DNA from: Notospermus geniculatus
Lineage: Eukaryota > Nemertea > Pilidiophora > Heteronemertea > Lineidae
DNA length: 64,000 nucleotides
Direction: 5' to 3'
NCBI GenBank assembly: GCA_002633025.1
Contig: NMRB01001533.1
Location: 12,066 to 76,065, forward strand
Part shown: positions 53,041-64,000 of the stretch, in pieces
How positions within the stretch are numbered: the stretch's first letter is position 1
Layout of the letters: each line of letters opens with the position of its first letter
Program-made: the position numbers and the translations under genes
The notes under the pieces: generated by a model
Databases searched by the model: none
What the model was told of the DNA's origin: nothing
What the model saw: the letters and a program-made list of their open reading frames with translations, nothing else

Positions 53041-54440
53041 CTCACCGGGTAGAGCTATTGTCGTGGCGCAGCATATGTCGTCATCGTCCGTTAGCAGGGC
53101 ACGTTTCATAACTGCTGGGGCTAAAGATCTGAAACTTTGTAATGTATAACCCTGGGTCAGATGATCTATGACACCTAGTTGGCTTCGCTTGGCTTGGCCA
53201 CCAGGTGGCCGAAATCGAAAAAAAGTGCAATAACTCCTGAACTAATGACTGGATCATCTCCAAATTTGTATCCCAGTACATGTACTGTATTGTACATCTA
53301 ATAATGGGTGATCCCCTGACATAACCAACAGGTTTTTGATTTGACCTACTTTTCAAGGTCACAGAGGTCAAAGTTCAAAATTTTGCCATTTGGTAGCACC
53401 ATTTCCTGGCCATTTGATCTAGTCTTCTTAGTTTGTGTTATTATGTATCTACGTCCCTTCTATGTGTTCAGCAAATTTCGGCCGGATTCTACCTCAAACA
53501 TGGCCACTAGGCGGCCATCTTGGAGAGCTACCTTCTAGGTGTGCAAGAAATTTGGACGGCCCTTTACGACTTCAAATATGGCTCTGCAGGCGGCCACCTT
53601 TAAAACGGGAATTTAGCCAGGTATCTCATTGAAGAACAGCAGGTAGAATATTATAACTTGGTATGAGTGTAGGTACCAGTAGATCTACCCTTTATAAATT
53701 TGGCAAACATAGCTTTGCTCTATTACACTTCAAATATGGCAACCAGATATTTGTATTGTATTGGTTTATTAAAGATTCAAAAGAATGATACAGTAAGTAA
53801 GTGCCCGGGGCTGAGGCATCAAGCAATAGGAAGTTTTTGCAAAGCCCCCGAAACGTCAACGCGAACGCCAAACCAATTGTTCGATGCCACGAAGAGAGCA
53901 CTGAACAAAAGGACAGACGTTCACGCTGGCGTTTCGGGGGCTTTGCGAAAAATCTGTATTATTAGCCCCGGAGGTGCAAGAATGTACATGAAATAAATAA
54001 ATTACACCGTAAATAAGACGACAAAATATGGCCACCACGTCACCACATTTAAATAGGGTCTTTGGCTCATACTACCTAGACTACAGCAGCTAGAAAGTTT
54101 TTACCCTGCAATGTTTATATGTATCTAGGTGCCCTATGTAAATGCAGCAAAATTCAGTCGAATTGGAATGCAGATATGGCCGCCAGTCGTCCATCATGAA
54201 AAATGTACTTTTGCTCAAAAATGTTCTAATCTGGTATGATGTTTCCCTGGAACATTTTGACTTGACACTTGTTGTTCGTTCTTCTGGTACATTCACCCAG
54301 GTGAGTACATGGCCCATGGACCATTATTTATGGAATACATTCCATATACATGTAGTCAGCACTAATATATCCAAGATGGCGGCAATCGATCGTGTATTTA
54401 GAAACTTTGGCCGGCATGACCAATGGGGTTTGTAGACCGG
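53041..54440. repeat. mosaic of ATGGCCACCAGGC repeats
   Basis: Recurrent blocks: GCAAATTTCGGCC, TTCAAATATGGC, GGCGGCCATCTTGG. It starts AGCTCACCGGGTAGAGCTAT. Related to 47645-47935. No coding. Confidence 0.65.
53838..53953. mobile_element. MITE with TTTGCAAAGCCCCCGAAACG ends
   Basis: The complement CGTTTCGGGGGCTTTGCGAA ends it. A diverged half is at about 29713-29790. Confidence 0.8.
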
Positions 54441-54596
54441 TGAAGTAGACCACGCGAGGAATATGCATCGGGTTTGAACTTATAGTACACAGAATGCCAC
54501 CTATTATTCATGACGATTCAAGGTGTGATTGGCGTGCTTGGTGAACTGCATCTCGAGAACAATGAGCCTCTATAGGTGTCATGTCTGCTCTATAAA

Positions 54597-54817
54597 GGGC
54601 GGTTTACACTAGGTTGCACCTAGTTGAAAGTTGCAGCAACTTGTTGCAAACTACCTGGGACGGTTTACACATAGAAAAATCGATGCAACCTCCGGCATGA
54701 TCGAGTTGCAACAAGTTGCAGACCCGTTTACACATGCAACTTTTATGAAACTTTTTGGTCTCATCAGGTTTATGCAACAAGTTGCATATGAAAAGTTGCA
54801 TGTGTAAACGGGCCTCA
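54597..54817. mobile_element. MITE rich in TTGCAAC
   Basis: GGTTTACACTAGGTTGCA start and TGCATGTGTAAACGGGCC end, with many TTGCAAC/GTTGCAA motifs and a second GTTTACACAT pair inside. Confidence 0.6.
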
Positions 54818-54857
54818 AGTCATCATGTGACCAAATGGAGAACCCCATTCACTTTAA

Positions 54858-55052
54858 AGATAATGTATCACGGGTATTTTCACAGGACGCAAAACAATTG
54901 TTTATTTACATTTTGTTTGTGTCCAGTCTTCCTTTGTCTTATGGGTAATTTGTTGGTGGCATACCCAAAAGTCCAAAGTAACAAAATGTAAACATCCATG
55001 TTTACAAACATTGAATACAGTGTATAAACAATTAATTCGTGATACATTATCT
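54858..55052. mobile_element. TTAA MITE family 5, copy 3
   Basis: TTAA at 54854-54857 and 55053-55056. Same ends as at 24980 and 46937, with an internal deletion. Confidence 0.85.
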
Positions 55053-55091
55053 TTAATGGAGAGTGTCCACCATATTTCTGAACAGTTTTCT

Positions 55092-55240
55092 AAAGCTACG
55101 TTTAGCTGACACGCAGAATGCGGATTGCGGAATGCGGAAGCGGAAAATGCATTGCATTTTCGTATACAACATATTGTTCCGCTGGGGATTCTCCACATCC
55201 CTATACCGCATTCCGGATGTGTGGTAAACGCAGCTTTTAT
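55092..55240. mobile_element. 149-bp foldback MITE
   Basis: AAAGCTACGTTTAGCTGACA pairs with the right end GTGGTAAACGCAGCTTTT, and GAATGCGGATTGCGGAATGC pairs with GCATTCCGGATGTG. No coding. Confidence 0.7.
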
Positions 55241-55421
55241 ACCATAATTCATCCTTATTCCAAAATACATGTAGGCCTAATCAAAAGGTTAAAACCATTG
55301 TGATATTCAACAGATGGTGCATATTGTCTTTCTGTAACACAGAGTTTGAGTTTTAAACTTCACCCCTCACTCCAAGTGTCCAAGTTGCAGGCTGCCTGTC
55401 ACTGGATATCTGAATACAGGC

Positions 55422-55642
55422 ACGGATCCAGAGGGGGGNGGGGGGGGGGGGGGGCGGAAGGGACATAGCCCCCCCCCTATTTTTGGCACAGCAAGAAAAA
55501 TCCAATCACATAAAAAACTGAGTATTTTGCTCTCACATGCCAGGAAAATGCATCTAAAGCACTTTGGGTTCCCGCTTTCGTTGTCCACTGCCTCCGTCGA
55601 GCTACGCCACCCTTTCTGTCAACCCTGGATCCGTGCCTGGAA
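55422..55642. mobile_element. MITE with CAGGCACGGATCCAG ends
   Basis: The complement CTGGATCCGTGCCTG ends it. It contains a G homopolymer with one N at 55439. Confidence 0.7.
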
Positions 55643-55841
55643 TAGGTACAGTACCGGTAGCTAAAATCTGGCACAGTGGAGCACTTGCACTGAGGGGTGG
55701 ATGAAGCTGAATGTACAAAGAAGTAATGTATTATCAGTGCTGGTTTACTTGTAGAAACTCCAAATAATGTGCTCCTCAAACTTGGCCACTGTGATCAAAA
55801 CCCATATTTCCATGATTTCATTTAATTCATTCTTGAGAATT

Positions 55842-56250
55842 TTAAGGGACCATCCAGAAAAATCAATGTGTAAAACAATCCTAGCAATGTTAGGAAAGGG
55901 GGGAGGGGGTCAAGGCCTTGTTAGGATTGAAATGGAGGTATGAAACATTGATTTTTTGGTGCCCCGTGACTAAACTGTCAGGAAGTACCGTACCAACAAA
56001 ATGAACAGCCATCAGCAATATTTCGACAAATTTAGGAAGAAAAAATGCCAGTTTATTGCTTTTCAAGTACCTAGATAGGCTTATTCTGATTATAGGGCCT
56101 ACCACCAGATGGAAAGTATAGTATAGTGTTTAGCCTAACATTTTGTCAATGTTTCTTTGTTAGGATTAGAGGGGGGAGGGAGGGGGTCAGACTCAGTCCT
56201 AACATTGTTAGGATTGCTTTACACATTGATTTTTCTGGACGGTCCCTAAG
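55842..56250. mobile_element. MITE with TAAGGGACC ends
   Basis: TAAGGGACCATCCAGAAAAA and TTTTTCTGGACGGTCCCTAA, with GTTAGGA motifs and GGGGGGAGGG near each end. 56251-57024 holds no supported gene. Confidence 0.75.
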
Positions 56251-57024
56251 GTTTTTAGGATTCCACTCAGGTAGACTTGCTGTACGTTTGTTCACTTCAG
56301 ATGGCTCTCTCTGAGCCCTGATGGAGCCTGCAGAAACCGCTGAGTCAATTATGTGACTCCGCTCAGGCAAAGTAGGCACTTGTCACAAGTAAATTACAGT
56401 ATCATTGGTCATCAGTTTACTAAACTACATGTACATGCATTATCAGTGCTGTCCCCTAGGCCTACTATTGTAACCTGCAGAGATGTACATTGCAGCTATT
56501 TTGGCATAAAGCCGTTAACCCTTTTCTGTGTTGCGACAAGTGCCTGATTTTGTTGGAGCGGGTCTCCACAAATATTCCATTTGTGCAGATTAGTGATTTT
56601 TGATTCAATTTTCTCGTGTATCATGTCTTTCAGATGTCTACATGCATTTTATACGGTGCTAATAGATGACAAAGTATGTATGTGAAAAAGCTCTGATTAT
56701 GGTTGGCCTACTGTTATGATTATTTTCCTATTAAGATGACATTTCGATAATGAATAACAAATAAAATGTTCATTCATCAAATGAATGAGTTACCGTACAT
56801 CTTGTATTGTTTTTTTCAAATGTCTGCTGGACGCCGTCTCGATTGGAAGACTGAGATTGAATACAGTGGCGCCGCCGAACAGACCGGTAGTCTGTCATAT
56901 TCTGGAGGTACTTCGAAGGGCGTTTGCACTTCTCTAGACCACCATTCTGCGGCGCTGTGGTGGTTGTGTTCATGCAGTTCAGCGTTAAACCAGAAAATTG
57001 GTCCGGGAGCTGCTAACATATTAG

Positions 57025-57330
57025 TGAGGTTTCGTAAATCTGACGAAACATGAAGTACGAAATACAAAATTCAACTTCATTTCCAGGACCTGATGTATTT
57101 CTTGAGATGGTTGTTACCACAAATGTCCCTGCTGCCATGTAAGACCGGGAGAGTTATGGTGCATCTCTTTATCATGAATTTCTTAATTTCTACTTCGTAT
57201 CTACGCTAAAAGACGCTCTTGCAGCAGGCGATATTTGTGGTACCAACCATCTTAAGTACATATTACGTCATGGAATTGAAGTCCAATTTCGTATTTCATA
57301 CTTCGTGTTTCGTCAAATTTGCAAACCTCA
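57025..57330. mobile_element. foldback MITE, GAGGTTTCGC family, copy 3
   Basis: GTGAGGTTTCGTAAATCTGA at the left and the complement at the right; inner GCTAAAAGACGCTCTTGCAG as in the copies at 9756 and 13429. Confidence 0.85.
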
Positions 57331-57965
57331 CGATTACTGGGTTTTCAACATTACTTGCAACCTTGCAAATGATTGATCACTCACCAGCTGAACAATTTTG
57401 GTGGTCAGAGGGTGGAACCGAACCCACAAACCCCAAAAAGTTTTTGTGCTCGAGATGCTGATTAAACCTCTCTGGGCTCCCTGACTAATAAATAGTAATA
57501 GAAATTTTCCCTCTCCAGCTGGGGAACAGACTGTGAAGACGGTCTGGAAGGATTTTCTCTCAATCTCTGGAAAGCTCATCCCAGTTGTGAGGCAGTCTAG
57601 GAAAAACCCTCTGTCGTGGAATGATCAACAAGGGCTGTCAGATTGCCTGTGCATTGATCTGCTACTGTTATCTGTTACAAAGTAATTTCAGCTATTGAAA
57701 CGTGCGGGTTCGCCGAGGTCATTCACGTTTTCCTCAAATGCAACATCTGACAGGTTTTCCCAGACCGCCCCGCAGTTTTCCTGGCAACCCAAATTTATTT
57801 CAAAACGAAACGTCTGTTTCTATTTCTGAACATTTTATTTCAATACATGAATACATTCATATGGACACCACTTGGCAGGTGAACAAGAAAGTATGACATC
57901 AAGGCAAAGTCCTCTACAAAATGAACATCAGATGATTCTCAGTTCTTTAAATGGAATCAGTCATG

Positions 57966-58262
57966 GCAGTTCCCAATCAACTGCGATCATCTCCCAGGCA
58001 ACAAGCACATATGGGGGCCAGATAGGTGATCCCATATGGGCCCCAGAGGATTCGGCATCCAAGAACCATATGGGTCCCATATTTTTTGCCCAGATACATG
58101 TGGGGGCCCAAATGGCAGTATGGCTACATTATGTAGGATAATTTCCCAGATGGGCCCCAAATGTATCTGGACAAAAAAATATGGGATCCATATTTTCAGG
58201 GGCCCATATCTTAAACTATATGGGACCCATGTGTGGCCCATATGGGCTTGCTCATAGGGCTG
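57966..58262. repeat. ATATGGGCCCCAT cluster
   Basis: Repeated CATATGGGCCCC/GGGGCCCATATG-type motifs in both orientations, with TACATGTGGGGGCCCAAAT mirrored by TGGGCCCCAAATGTAT. Probably a degraded foldback. No gene in 57331-58660. Confidence 0.6.
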
Positions 58263-58660
58263 TAGTAGGGAGTAGGAAGTGGAGACTTCATCCAACACAG
58301 TCGTCATCATGACCTTCGTACACAACTGAGTCTGATCATCCTACAGTATAGTGTTGACCAAAGGTACTTGGCTGACCTCTTGTCACTAAACTGTAATGGT
58401 GTGATCAAAAATAAGAATGTTGCACAACCCTCGGCAGCCAGTGTCATGGCTGACTGGCTTTAGCTGACATCGTGAAAGAGCTTGATTACGCCACCGTACG
58501 GATAATCTACGGTAGTGTTGTGCAACACCACTATCGTTTGGTAAATGTGATCTGGTCACATTCCTGAGATCAACAAAGTACCTTTGGCCAGAACGATATG
58601 AAAAACACTAAAAAAAACAAAAAAATCAAAGGGTAATATCATTGTAGTGACTATTATCAT

Positions 58661-59155
58661 AAAGGAATCAAACAAAGGTTTAACTGCGAACGATGAGCTT
58701 ACTGAGGGATACACTTCCTGTGTTGCCACCAGATGTCTCTCACTCATGTCACTGCCTGAATTTTGGCTTTACGTAATAGGCACGAGCTACGAACTTTTTT
58801 GTGGTGAACAGGTACATGAACCTGCCAACATGATGCTTTGAATTCCATATCTGACGATAACTGAGCTATTTTCAGCACAATTAGTGTTCCATGTACAAAT
58901 GTACGTCAGCCTATTCAAATGTACACCGATGACCCTGAACACACATCGTTCGTGGGGTTCTCATTAATTCAGACCTTTTGTATCATAAGATCAACTAGTC
59001 GGAATTCAACAAAATTTGCAGTGAATGTGCAGAAGGGTCTTGTCTATCACATGGAAACGTCAGAATGCAAATCTGTTGGGTTTTAAAGGGATATTGTCCA
59101 CATTTATAAAATGCTAAATTTGTCAGTTGAACCTTTATGGTTGATTCCTTTATGC
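58661..59155. mobile_element. 500-bp MITE, copy 2
   Basis: Near-identical to 30891-31389. The right end AACCTTTATGGTTGATTCCT is better preserved here. 59156-59796 has only diverged flank repeat near 59335. Confidence 0.85.
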
Positions 59156-59796
59156 TATTATTAGTAATTTCGAACACGAAAATTCATTGTAATTATGTAA
59201 TTATCAGCTGGGAAATTTGAGTTGGATTGTGCGGAAAATTAAGAAATACAAATCAATGGGGTGAATGAAAGAGGAAAACTGACATGAAATTCCTTTTCTA
59301 AAACTCTTGAATATACGGTACCGGTAATTGGAAAAATTTGAAGACACAATCTCCAGACGGTTGATACGAACAACTTTTCTTCAAATATTTTACAACACGT
59401 TCAATCAACACCATGCATGATTGAGAAAACTTTGACCATTATTGACAGAAGATGCCGTCTGCTGGAGTCTGGAGATCGACGAGTACCGGTACAAAATGTA
59501 TTCTCTGGTACAACCACTACAGAAACACATGACATTAAAGAGGCTGTCTCATCAGTCCACTCCCAAGTTCAAGGATGTAACACTATTTCATTGGTTGTAA
59601 GATTTTCAAAACACATACCGGTACATCAACAATGCTGATTCACCAAATCTCTTTAACTCCCCGGAAAACCAAAAATTTTCCCCGAGTAGGAGGCTAAAGT
59701 ATACATTTTTATTTATATACGTGTACATTTCCATTGAAAATAAACCCCATAACTTGCGTCAACAAGGGTTTTTCATATATTTTTTGCCAACATCAT

Positions 59797-60246
59797 CAGT
59801 GTCAGTCAGGAAACGGGCGCAATCGCGCCGGCGCCCGTAAACACTCGTGAAAAAAATTACTGGCGTGATTCATGACGCTCGTGGGAAGACCACCGGCGTG
59901 ATCAGAATAGTGCCAGTAACCAGCTTTTCACTGGCGGGTTCACGCCTGTATTTGCTGCAAATCGCACCCTCGCCATTCCACTCACAAACAACCCCATCAA
60001 TTCCTTCAAAATCCCTTCTTTTGGCAAGTCTAATCCATGTAATCAAGTTGGTTTTGTTCGTGATGGCCGTGTAAGATGTGTAAGAATGCTTCCGGCTTCC
60101 CCAAAGACATGCTCACCCCTTTGAACTTGAAGTTGAGACCCTGTGGCTTGGATATGTTTCGGTTCTGGGAGTGATTTTTAATAGCTCCTGTGGCGAATCC
60201 ACAGGAGTGACCGATAGCTCCCACAGGAAAATCTCCTGACTGACAC
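59797..60246. mobile_element. inverted-repeat element with AGTGTCAGTCAGGA ends
   Basis: The complement TCCTGACTGACACT ends it. It contains GCGCCGGCGCCC and ACTGGCG repeats. No coding. Confidence 0.65.
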
Positions 60247-60255
60247 TGCATCATT

Positions 60256-60508
60256 ATGAATGGACAGAGAATCTTTCTACGAGAAAAGTAACACCAAAAT
60301 ACCTTGATCAGGTCCAATTGTTTTAGTTCCACGGCCACTTTTTTAAAGTCTGAGGGTTTTTTATTAACTCTAAAACGGCAAACCACATATTCAGCATGAT
60401 TAAGGCCTCACCTTTGCTTTACAAAATGGGGTCTGGAGCTTGAACGACTGGACCAAATCGGGATATCTTGAGGTTTTCTTTCTTGTAGAAAGATTCTCCA
60501 TCCATTGC
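60256..60508. repeat. uninterrupted relative of the 6962-7822 element
   Basis: AATGGACAGAGAATCTTTCT and AGAAAGATTCTCCATCCATT are the ends. The middle ATTCAGCATGATTA is the site that carries the foldback in the other copy. Confidence 0.75.
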
Positions 60509-60698
60509 TGAGAGCAGTTTTGGGCTCTGCATTCCGGAAGTATGCTTGACAATGTGCAGTTTTTGGGTCACCCTTTATGGGCGATATCGACCTATACTGG
60601 TAGAGTTCTCAATCACACATGTGACCCGCTCGAGCAAACCAGGCGGCGCTAAAATGTACGTCTCTGCAGGTTGCCAATAGTGGACAGCAGTGATAATA

Positions 60699-60829
60699 GG
60701 GAGGTTTCGCAAGCGCCCGATTAGGCCATACGACGACGTTTATCTATAGTTTGGGTATTCCCACACAATAGATAAACGTAGTCGTAGGGCCTAACCGGGC
60801 ACTTGCGAAAACCTCCCTATTAGTTCAGT
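60699..60829. mobile_element. 131-bp foldback with AGGGAGGTTTCGCAAG ends
   Basis: The arms extend to AGATAAACG and pair almost fully around TTTGGGTATTCCC. It begins AATAGGGAGG and ends CCTCCCTATT, suggesting a TA target. Confidence 0.85.
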
Positions 60830-61100
60830 AAACTGATGACCAGTGATGACAACTTGCGACAAGTGCCTACTTTTCTGGAGGGGCCACATATGCGATAGGT
60901 ACACACATACCACATTAACCAGTGGCTGTATGATGTACAGTGTAAGTACCTCAATTCCTAGGAACTTATAATTCAGGTGGTCTGCAATGATGGCATGAGG
61001 ATAAATCTAGTGACCCTAAACTGACTTATCAACGCCACCAGCTGTTACAACATAGGCATGATCAAAATTCACATTCCAGTTCACCAGGCTAGGTTATGCC

Positions 61101-61924
61101 ACCAGGGGCGGGTACAGAGGGGAGGTTCTGGAGGCTGGAACTCCCCCTCGGCGACCAAATATAAATTTTTTTTTATTCGCTAAACATCAAACATCTCGCT
61201 TGTAGCATAGCACCCGACCGTTTCTCTGATGTAATCATCGTGATACAAGCGTTGCATCGATGATTCGACGAAACTCTTCCATTGCTTGGGACAACATAAT
61301 GCATTCTGTATGCCTGCACTACATGTATTTCGAAATGTCTGAGGCATGGCATCCGACTTTCTCAGGCCTTGGAGTAAGATAATTGCAGGTGGGTGGAAAA
61401 CAGCCCACCTAAGTCAAAAGAAATTGTGCTGGGCGAGCTGTTGATGGTGTCAGTCATTTTGAATGACAATAACAGCAGACCGAACATCATATGAAAGCTG
61501 CAATATGATTGGCCGTGGACGAGAACTGACCAATCGGCACGAGCGACACTGGATTGTGGCTCCTGGAGCTTCCAACGTTGCCAGCAGACGGCGCTTCATA
61601 CGTGAGACGAGCCTGGTGAGGCGGGCGATTTTTTCAATGTGTTTTCTATTGAGGCGGGGGCTTTTAGCACGCCTAAATTTCATTTTATGCGGGTGATGGC
61701 GGGCGCGAGCGATCGCTCGCCTCTTACTCCAAGGCCTGCTTTCTCAACCTCAGATGCCGGGAAATCGTATATCAGAGCTTCTAATTTTTAAAATTTACTG
61801 GGGGAGGTCCCCAGACCCCTGCCAAATTAGCACCAGTGAAGTGCAAGCTGATGGCATGCGCGAGTCCAGAGGCCCCTCCCTGCAAAACCCACCCCTCGAG
61901 AAAATCCTGGATCCACCCCTGGCA
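61101..61924. mobile_element. composite inverted-repeat element
   Basis: CCACCAGGGGCGGGTACAG at the left and CTGGATCCACCCCTGG at the right. Inside, CAGGCCTTGGAGTAAGA (about 61363) and TCTTACTCCAAGGCCTG (about 61723) mark a second nested pair. No coding. Confidence 0.6.
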
Positions 61925-62236
61925 ACCCTTTACATTTGTATGTGTACATGATTGGACCTTTTCCTGGGTACTGCTGAATCCATAACAGGCATACCAGAGA
62001 AAGTTCGCTGTTGTATTAAAAACATAGTTAAATTTTTACAAGTGGTAATGTAAAAAAGCTAAGATGCATGTACAGCTCAGAAACCAAGCTATCCATTAGC
62101 ATCATGCAATAGACGAATCTCAAATTGACATAAACAACAAAGATTTGCACACTTCTGCCAAAATTTGAACCAGAACCTCGGTCTGAAACTGAATGACGTG
62201 ATGCAGACAGTCATATGATAGTGAATACGAAGATGA

Positions 62237-62375
62237 TGGGCTGTATTAAAAAAGGATGATCATCGTGTGATTAAGACTTAGACGCTTGTAACTTCACTAA
62301 ATAAACACACTTCCACCATGCATTTGACGAAGTTACATGCGTCTAAGTCTTAAACACCTTTTTTGAATACGGCCC
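62237..62375. mobile_element. 139-bp foldback next to gene C
   Basis: GGGCTGTATTAAAAAAGG and CCTTTTTTGAATACGGCCC, then AAGACTTAGACGC and complement. It lies about 140 bp beyond the stop of gene C, possibly in its 3' UTR. Confidence 0.85.
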
Positions 62376-62512
62376 ATTGCGTCCAAGTCGACCATAGCTG
62401 AATCACGGATTGAGTCACGGCACGTGGTTTCAGATCGAAGTACTGGCCGAGATTTCGATGGAAGTCCACAGATCGGTGAATTCAAGAATCGTCTATACAC
62501 ATGTTCACCTCG

Positions 62513-63152
62513 CTACCAATATTCGTCATCGTAGTTAAACCCACCAAATGGTCTTCCTTGTCTTCTTTTAAAACCCTGGTTGTTTGCGGCAGCAGCCTCT
62601 AAGCCCATTTCAAATCCGGCCCGAAGAACTTCCTTAAAATCTGTAAAATTTCCTCTGGTTTGCGAAACATCCATATCTGTTTCTTGCCTTCCTAAAGGAC
62701 CAGGCCCTGGTTGCCAAAATTCTTCCGTTTCTCCAAAGTACTGACGTCGTGAATTAGAACCGGGAGGGAAACCTCGTCCTCGTGGGTGAAATGCTGACCT
62801 TGGTGGCCCCAGACCTAGTCCATGTCGATGCTGGCGATTGAAACTCTCTTCTGGGTAGTCAAAACCTTGCCCCCATGGCCTGTAACCTGGTCCGTATCCC
62901 GGCCCCTGGCGACCGTAACCGAATCCCTGGTCACCCATCCCCGGGTAGCCTGAATGATAGTCACCTCTGCCTCGCCAACCTGACCCACGAATCCGGTCAC
63001 CGAAATTAGGCATTTGACCTTGACCTCTAAACGGTCTATTATCCATCTTTTTCGCCGGGGGAGTTTTCTTCGGTTCTTGTTGGCGCTTGGATGCTTTGAC
63101 TTGAAGCTCCTCCACTTTCTTTTCCTTAAGTTCAGCGACTTCCTCATCAGTG
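62513..63152 (-). CDS. terminal exon of a Gly/Arg-rich protein gene (gene C)
   Basis: A good minus-strand acceptor (TTTTTCTTCTTTTAAG) precedes CACTGATGAGG. The exon starts with one base completing a codon and runs to a stop at 62513-62515, about 212 whole residues. It begins with a charged helix (TDEEVAELKEKKVEELQ), then Lys-rich sequence, then a long Gly/Arg/Tyr/Pro-rich tract with RG and GYG motifs (RGSGWRGRGDYHSG, GFGYGRQGPGYGPGYRPWG). After it comes a helical segment (FTDFKEVLRAGFEMGLEAAA) and the end GGFNYDDEYW. RG-rich low-complexity tails of this type occur in nuclear RNA-binding proteins and are often methylated; that role is inference. The rest of the gene lies right of the window. 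Confidence 0.75.
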
Positions 63153-63190
63153 CTTAAAAGAAGAAAAATATTTGTTTTATAATATGAAGG

Positions 63191-63482
63191 TACAGTACAG
63201 GTCACAATTGACATCCTTAAATTCGCGTAAGTTACGCGTAAGTCACGCGTAACTTACGCAACAACTCACGAGCTATGTTACGCGTAACTTACGAGGTGAG
63301 TTACACGGTGAGTTACGCGAATTTCGCTAGCTACGCAGTGATTTACGAGGCGAGTTACGCGATTTTGGCGAGTTACGCGGTGAGTTACGCGAAACCAAAG
63401 CCGTGAGTGACGTGTAAGTTACGTGTAACTTACGAGTAACTTACGCGAAGCCGTAGGGATGTCAATTGTGACCTGTACTGTA
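63191..63482. mobile_element. MITE filled with GTTACGCG motifs, copy 2
   Basis: Same ends and core as 48175-48454. It sits about 40 bp upstream (in the sense of gene C) of the splice acceptor at 63153. Confidence 0.88.
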
Positions 63483-64000
63483 GAACTGTCTGGTAAAATC
63501 CATTAAAGGAGCACGGCATGCGATGTACTTTGACAGTACCGGGATCCCGCCCCCCCCCCACTCCTTAATTTTAGGGTACACATATGCTCGTTTCTGAGTT
63601 TGAAAAGGACCTCCTTATGGAAAGAACCAAGGGAAATTTTCCACCCCTTTCTGCGGGCTTTTTCATCCAATTCGACACCCTAACGGAAGGAACCAAGATT
63701 TTTTTCACACCTTTTGGGAGGAAAGAAATGAAACTCGGATTGATGCACTACACGAGGTACTCGTGGGGATTGATGCACTACACGAGGTACTCGTTGGGGA
63801 TAAGATAAATGCCGAGGTAAATGATAAAGCGCGGCCTGACCCGAAAGACGTGTCTACAACAAGAGAGGGATAACTCGTCGCTGGGATTGTCAATAGGACT
63901 TTCATACCCCTTTTTATTATTTTTTCGGGGAGAGAACCTTTTGATCCCTTTTTAAGAATTTTTTCGGGAGAAAAGTCATTCAAAGTACCCCTATTTTCAG
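63483..64000. other. no gene seen; fragment of TTAA family 6 and a 31-bp tandem duplication
   Basis: TTAAAGGAGCACGGCATGCG at about 63503 resembles the MITE at 26081. GATGCACTACACGAGGTACT occurs twice in tandem at about 63739-63800. TTTTTTCGGGGAGAG-type repeats are near the end. Confidence 0.55.

Noticed and set aside
57405-57475. Another tRNA-like sequence (minus strand, GTGGGTTCGGTTCC)
   Set aside because: Only a B-box-like string is visible, without an A box at the right distance.

Overview
This is a eukaryotic window: coding sequence is split into exons with GT-AG introns, there are two assembly gaps (13856-14286 and 25368-25771) and a few isolated N's, and most of the DNA is small inverted-repeat transposons. 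Frequent TACATGTA and TAGGCCTA strings, tRNA-derived SINEs and a RING/B-box TRIM gene with broken tandem copies suggest a marine invertebrate, most likely a deuterostome (cephalochordate, hemichordate or echinoderm). I cannot fix the species from sequence alone.

Genes, left to right. (1) The 3' part of an unrecognised plus-strand gene has three phase-compatible exons (1270-1410, 3333-4296, 6326-6612). (2) A complete minus-strand DGAT2/MOGAT-family acyltransferase has four exons (16138-15649, 12301-12127, 10373-10174, 9137-8983) that join in frame to 339 aa. (3) An intact single-coding-exon TRIM-type E3 ligase of 661 aa lies at 22987-24972, flanked by two broken relatives (18567-19035 and 26955-27910). 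(4) A probable single-exon gene of unknown function lies at 37756-38649. (5) The 3' part of a plus-strand gene has five phase-compatible exons (43934 to 51416), with a DEP-like segment and an octapeptide repeat tract. (6) The terminal exon of a minus-strand Gly/Arg-rich protein gene lies at 63152-62513. No operon-like or pathway link between these genes is visible.

The intergenic and intronic DNA is a dense, nested collection of foldback elements and MITEs. At least eight unrelated terminal-inverted-repeat families are bounded by TTAA (piggyBac-type target), yet no piggyBac transposase is visible. Others look Mutator-like (10-11 bp duplications), pogo-like (TA ends, CAGT start), mariner-like or Penelope-like. 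In several cases a second copy of the host repeat supplies the unoccupied site, so insertions can be read directly. The most striking case is one TTAA position, in two copies of one host repeat, occupied by two different MITEs.

No rRNA gene, canonical tRNA gene, CRISPR array or viral gene was recognised. Repeat boundaries were read by eye and may be off by several bases.
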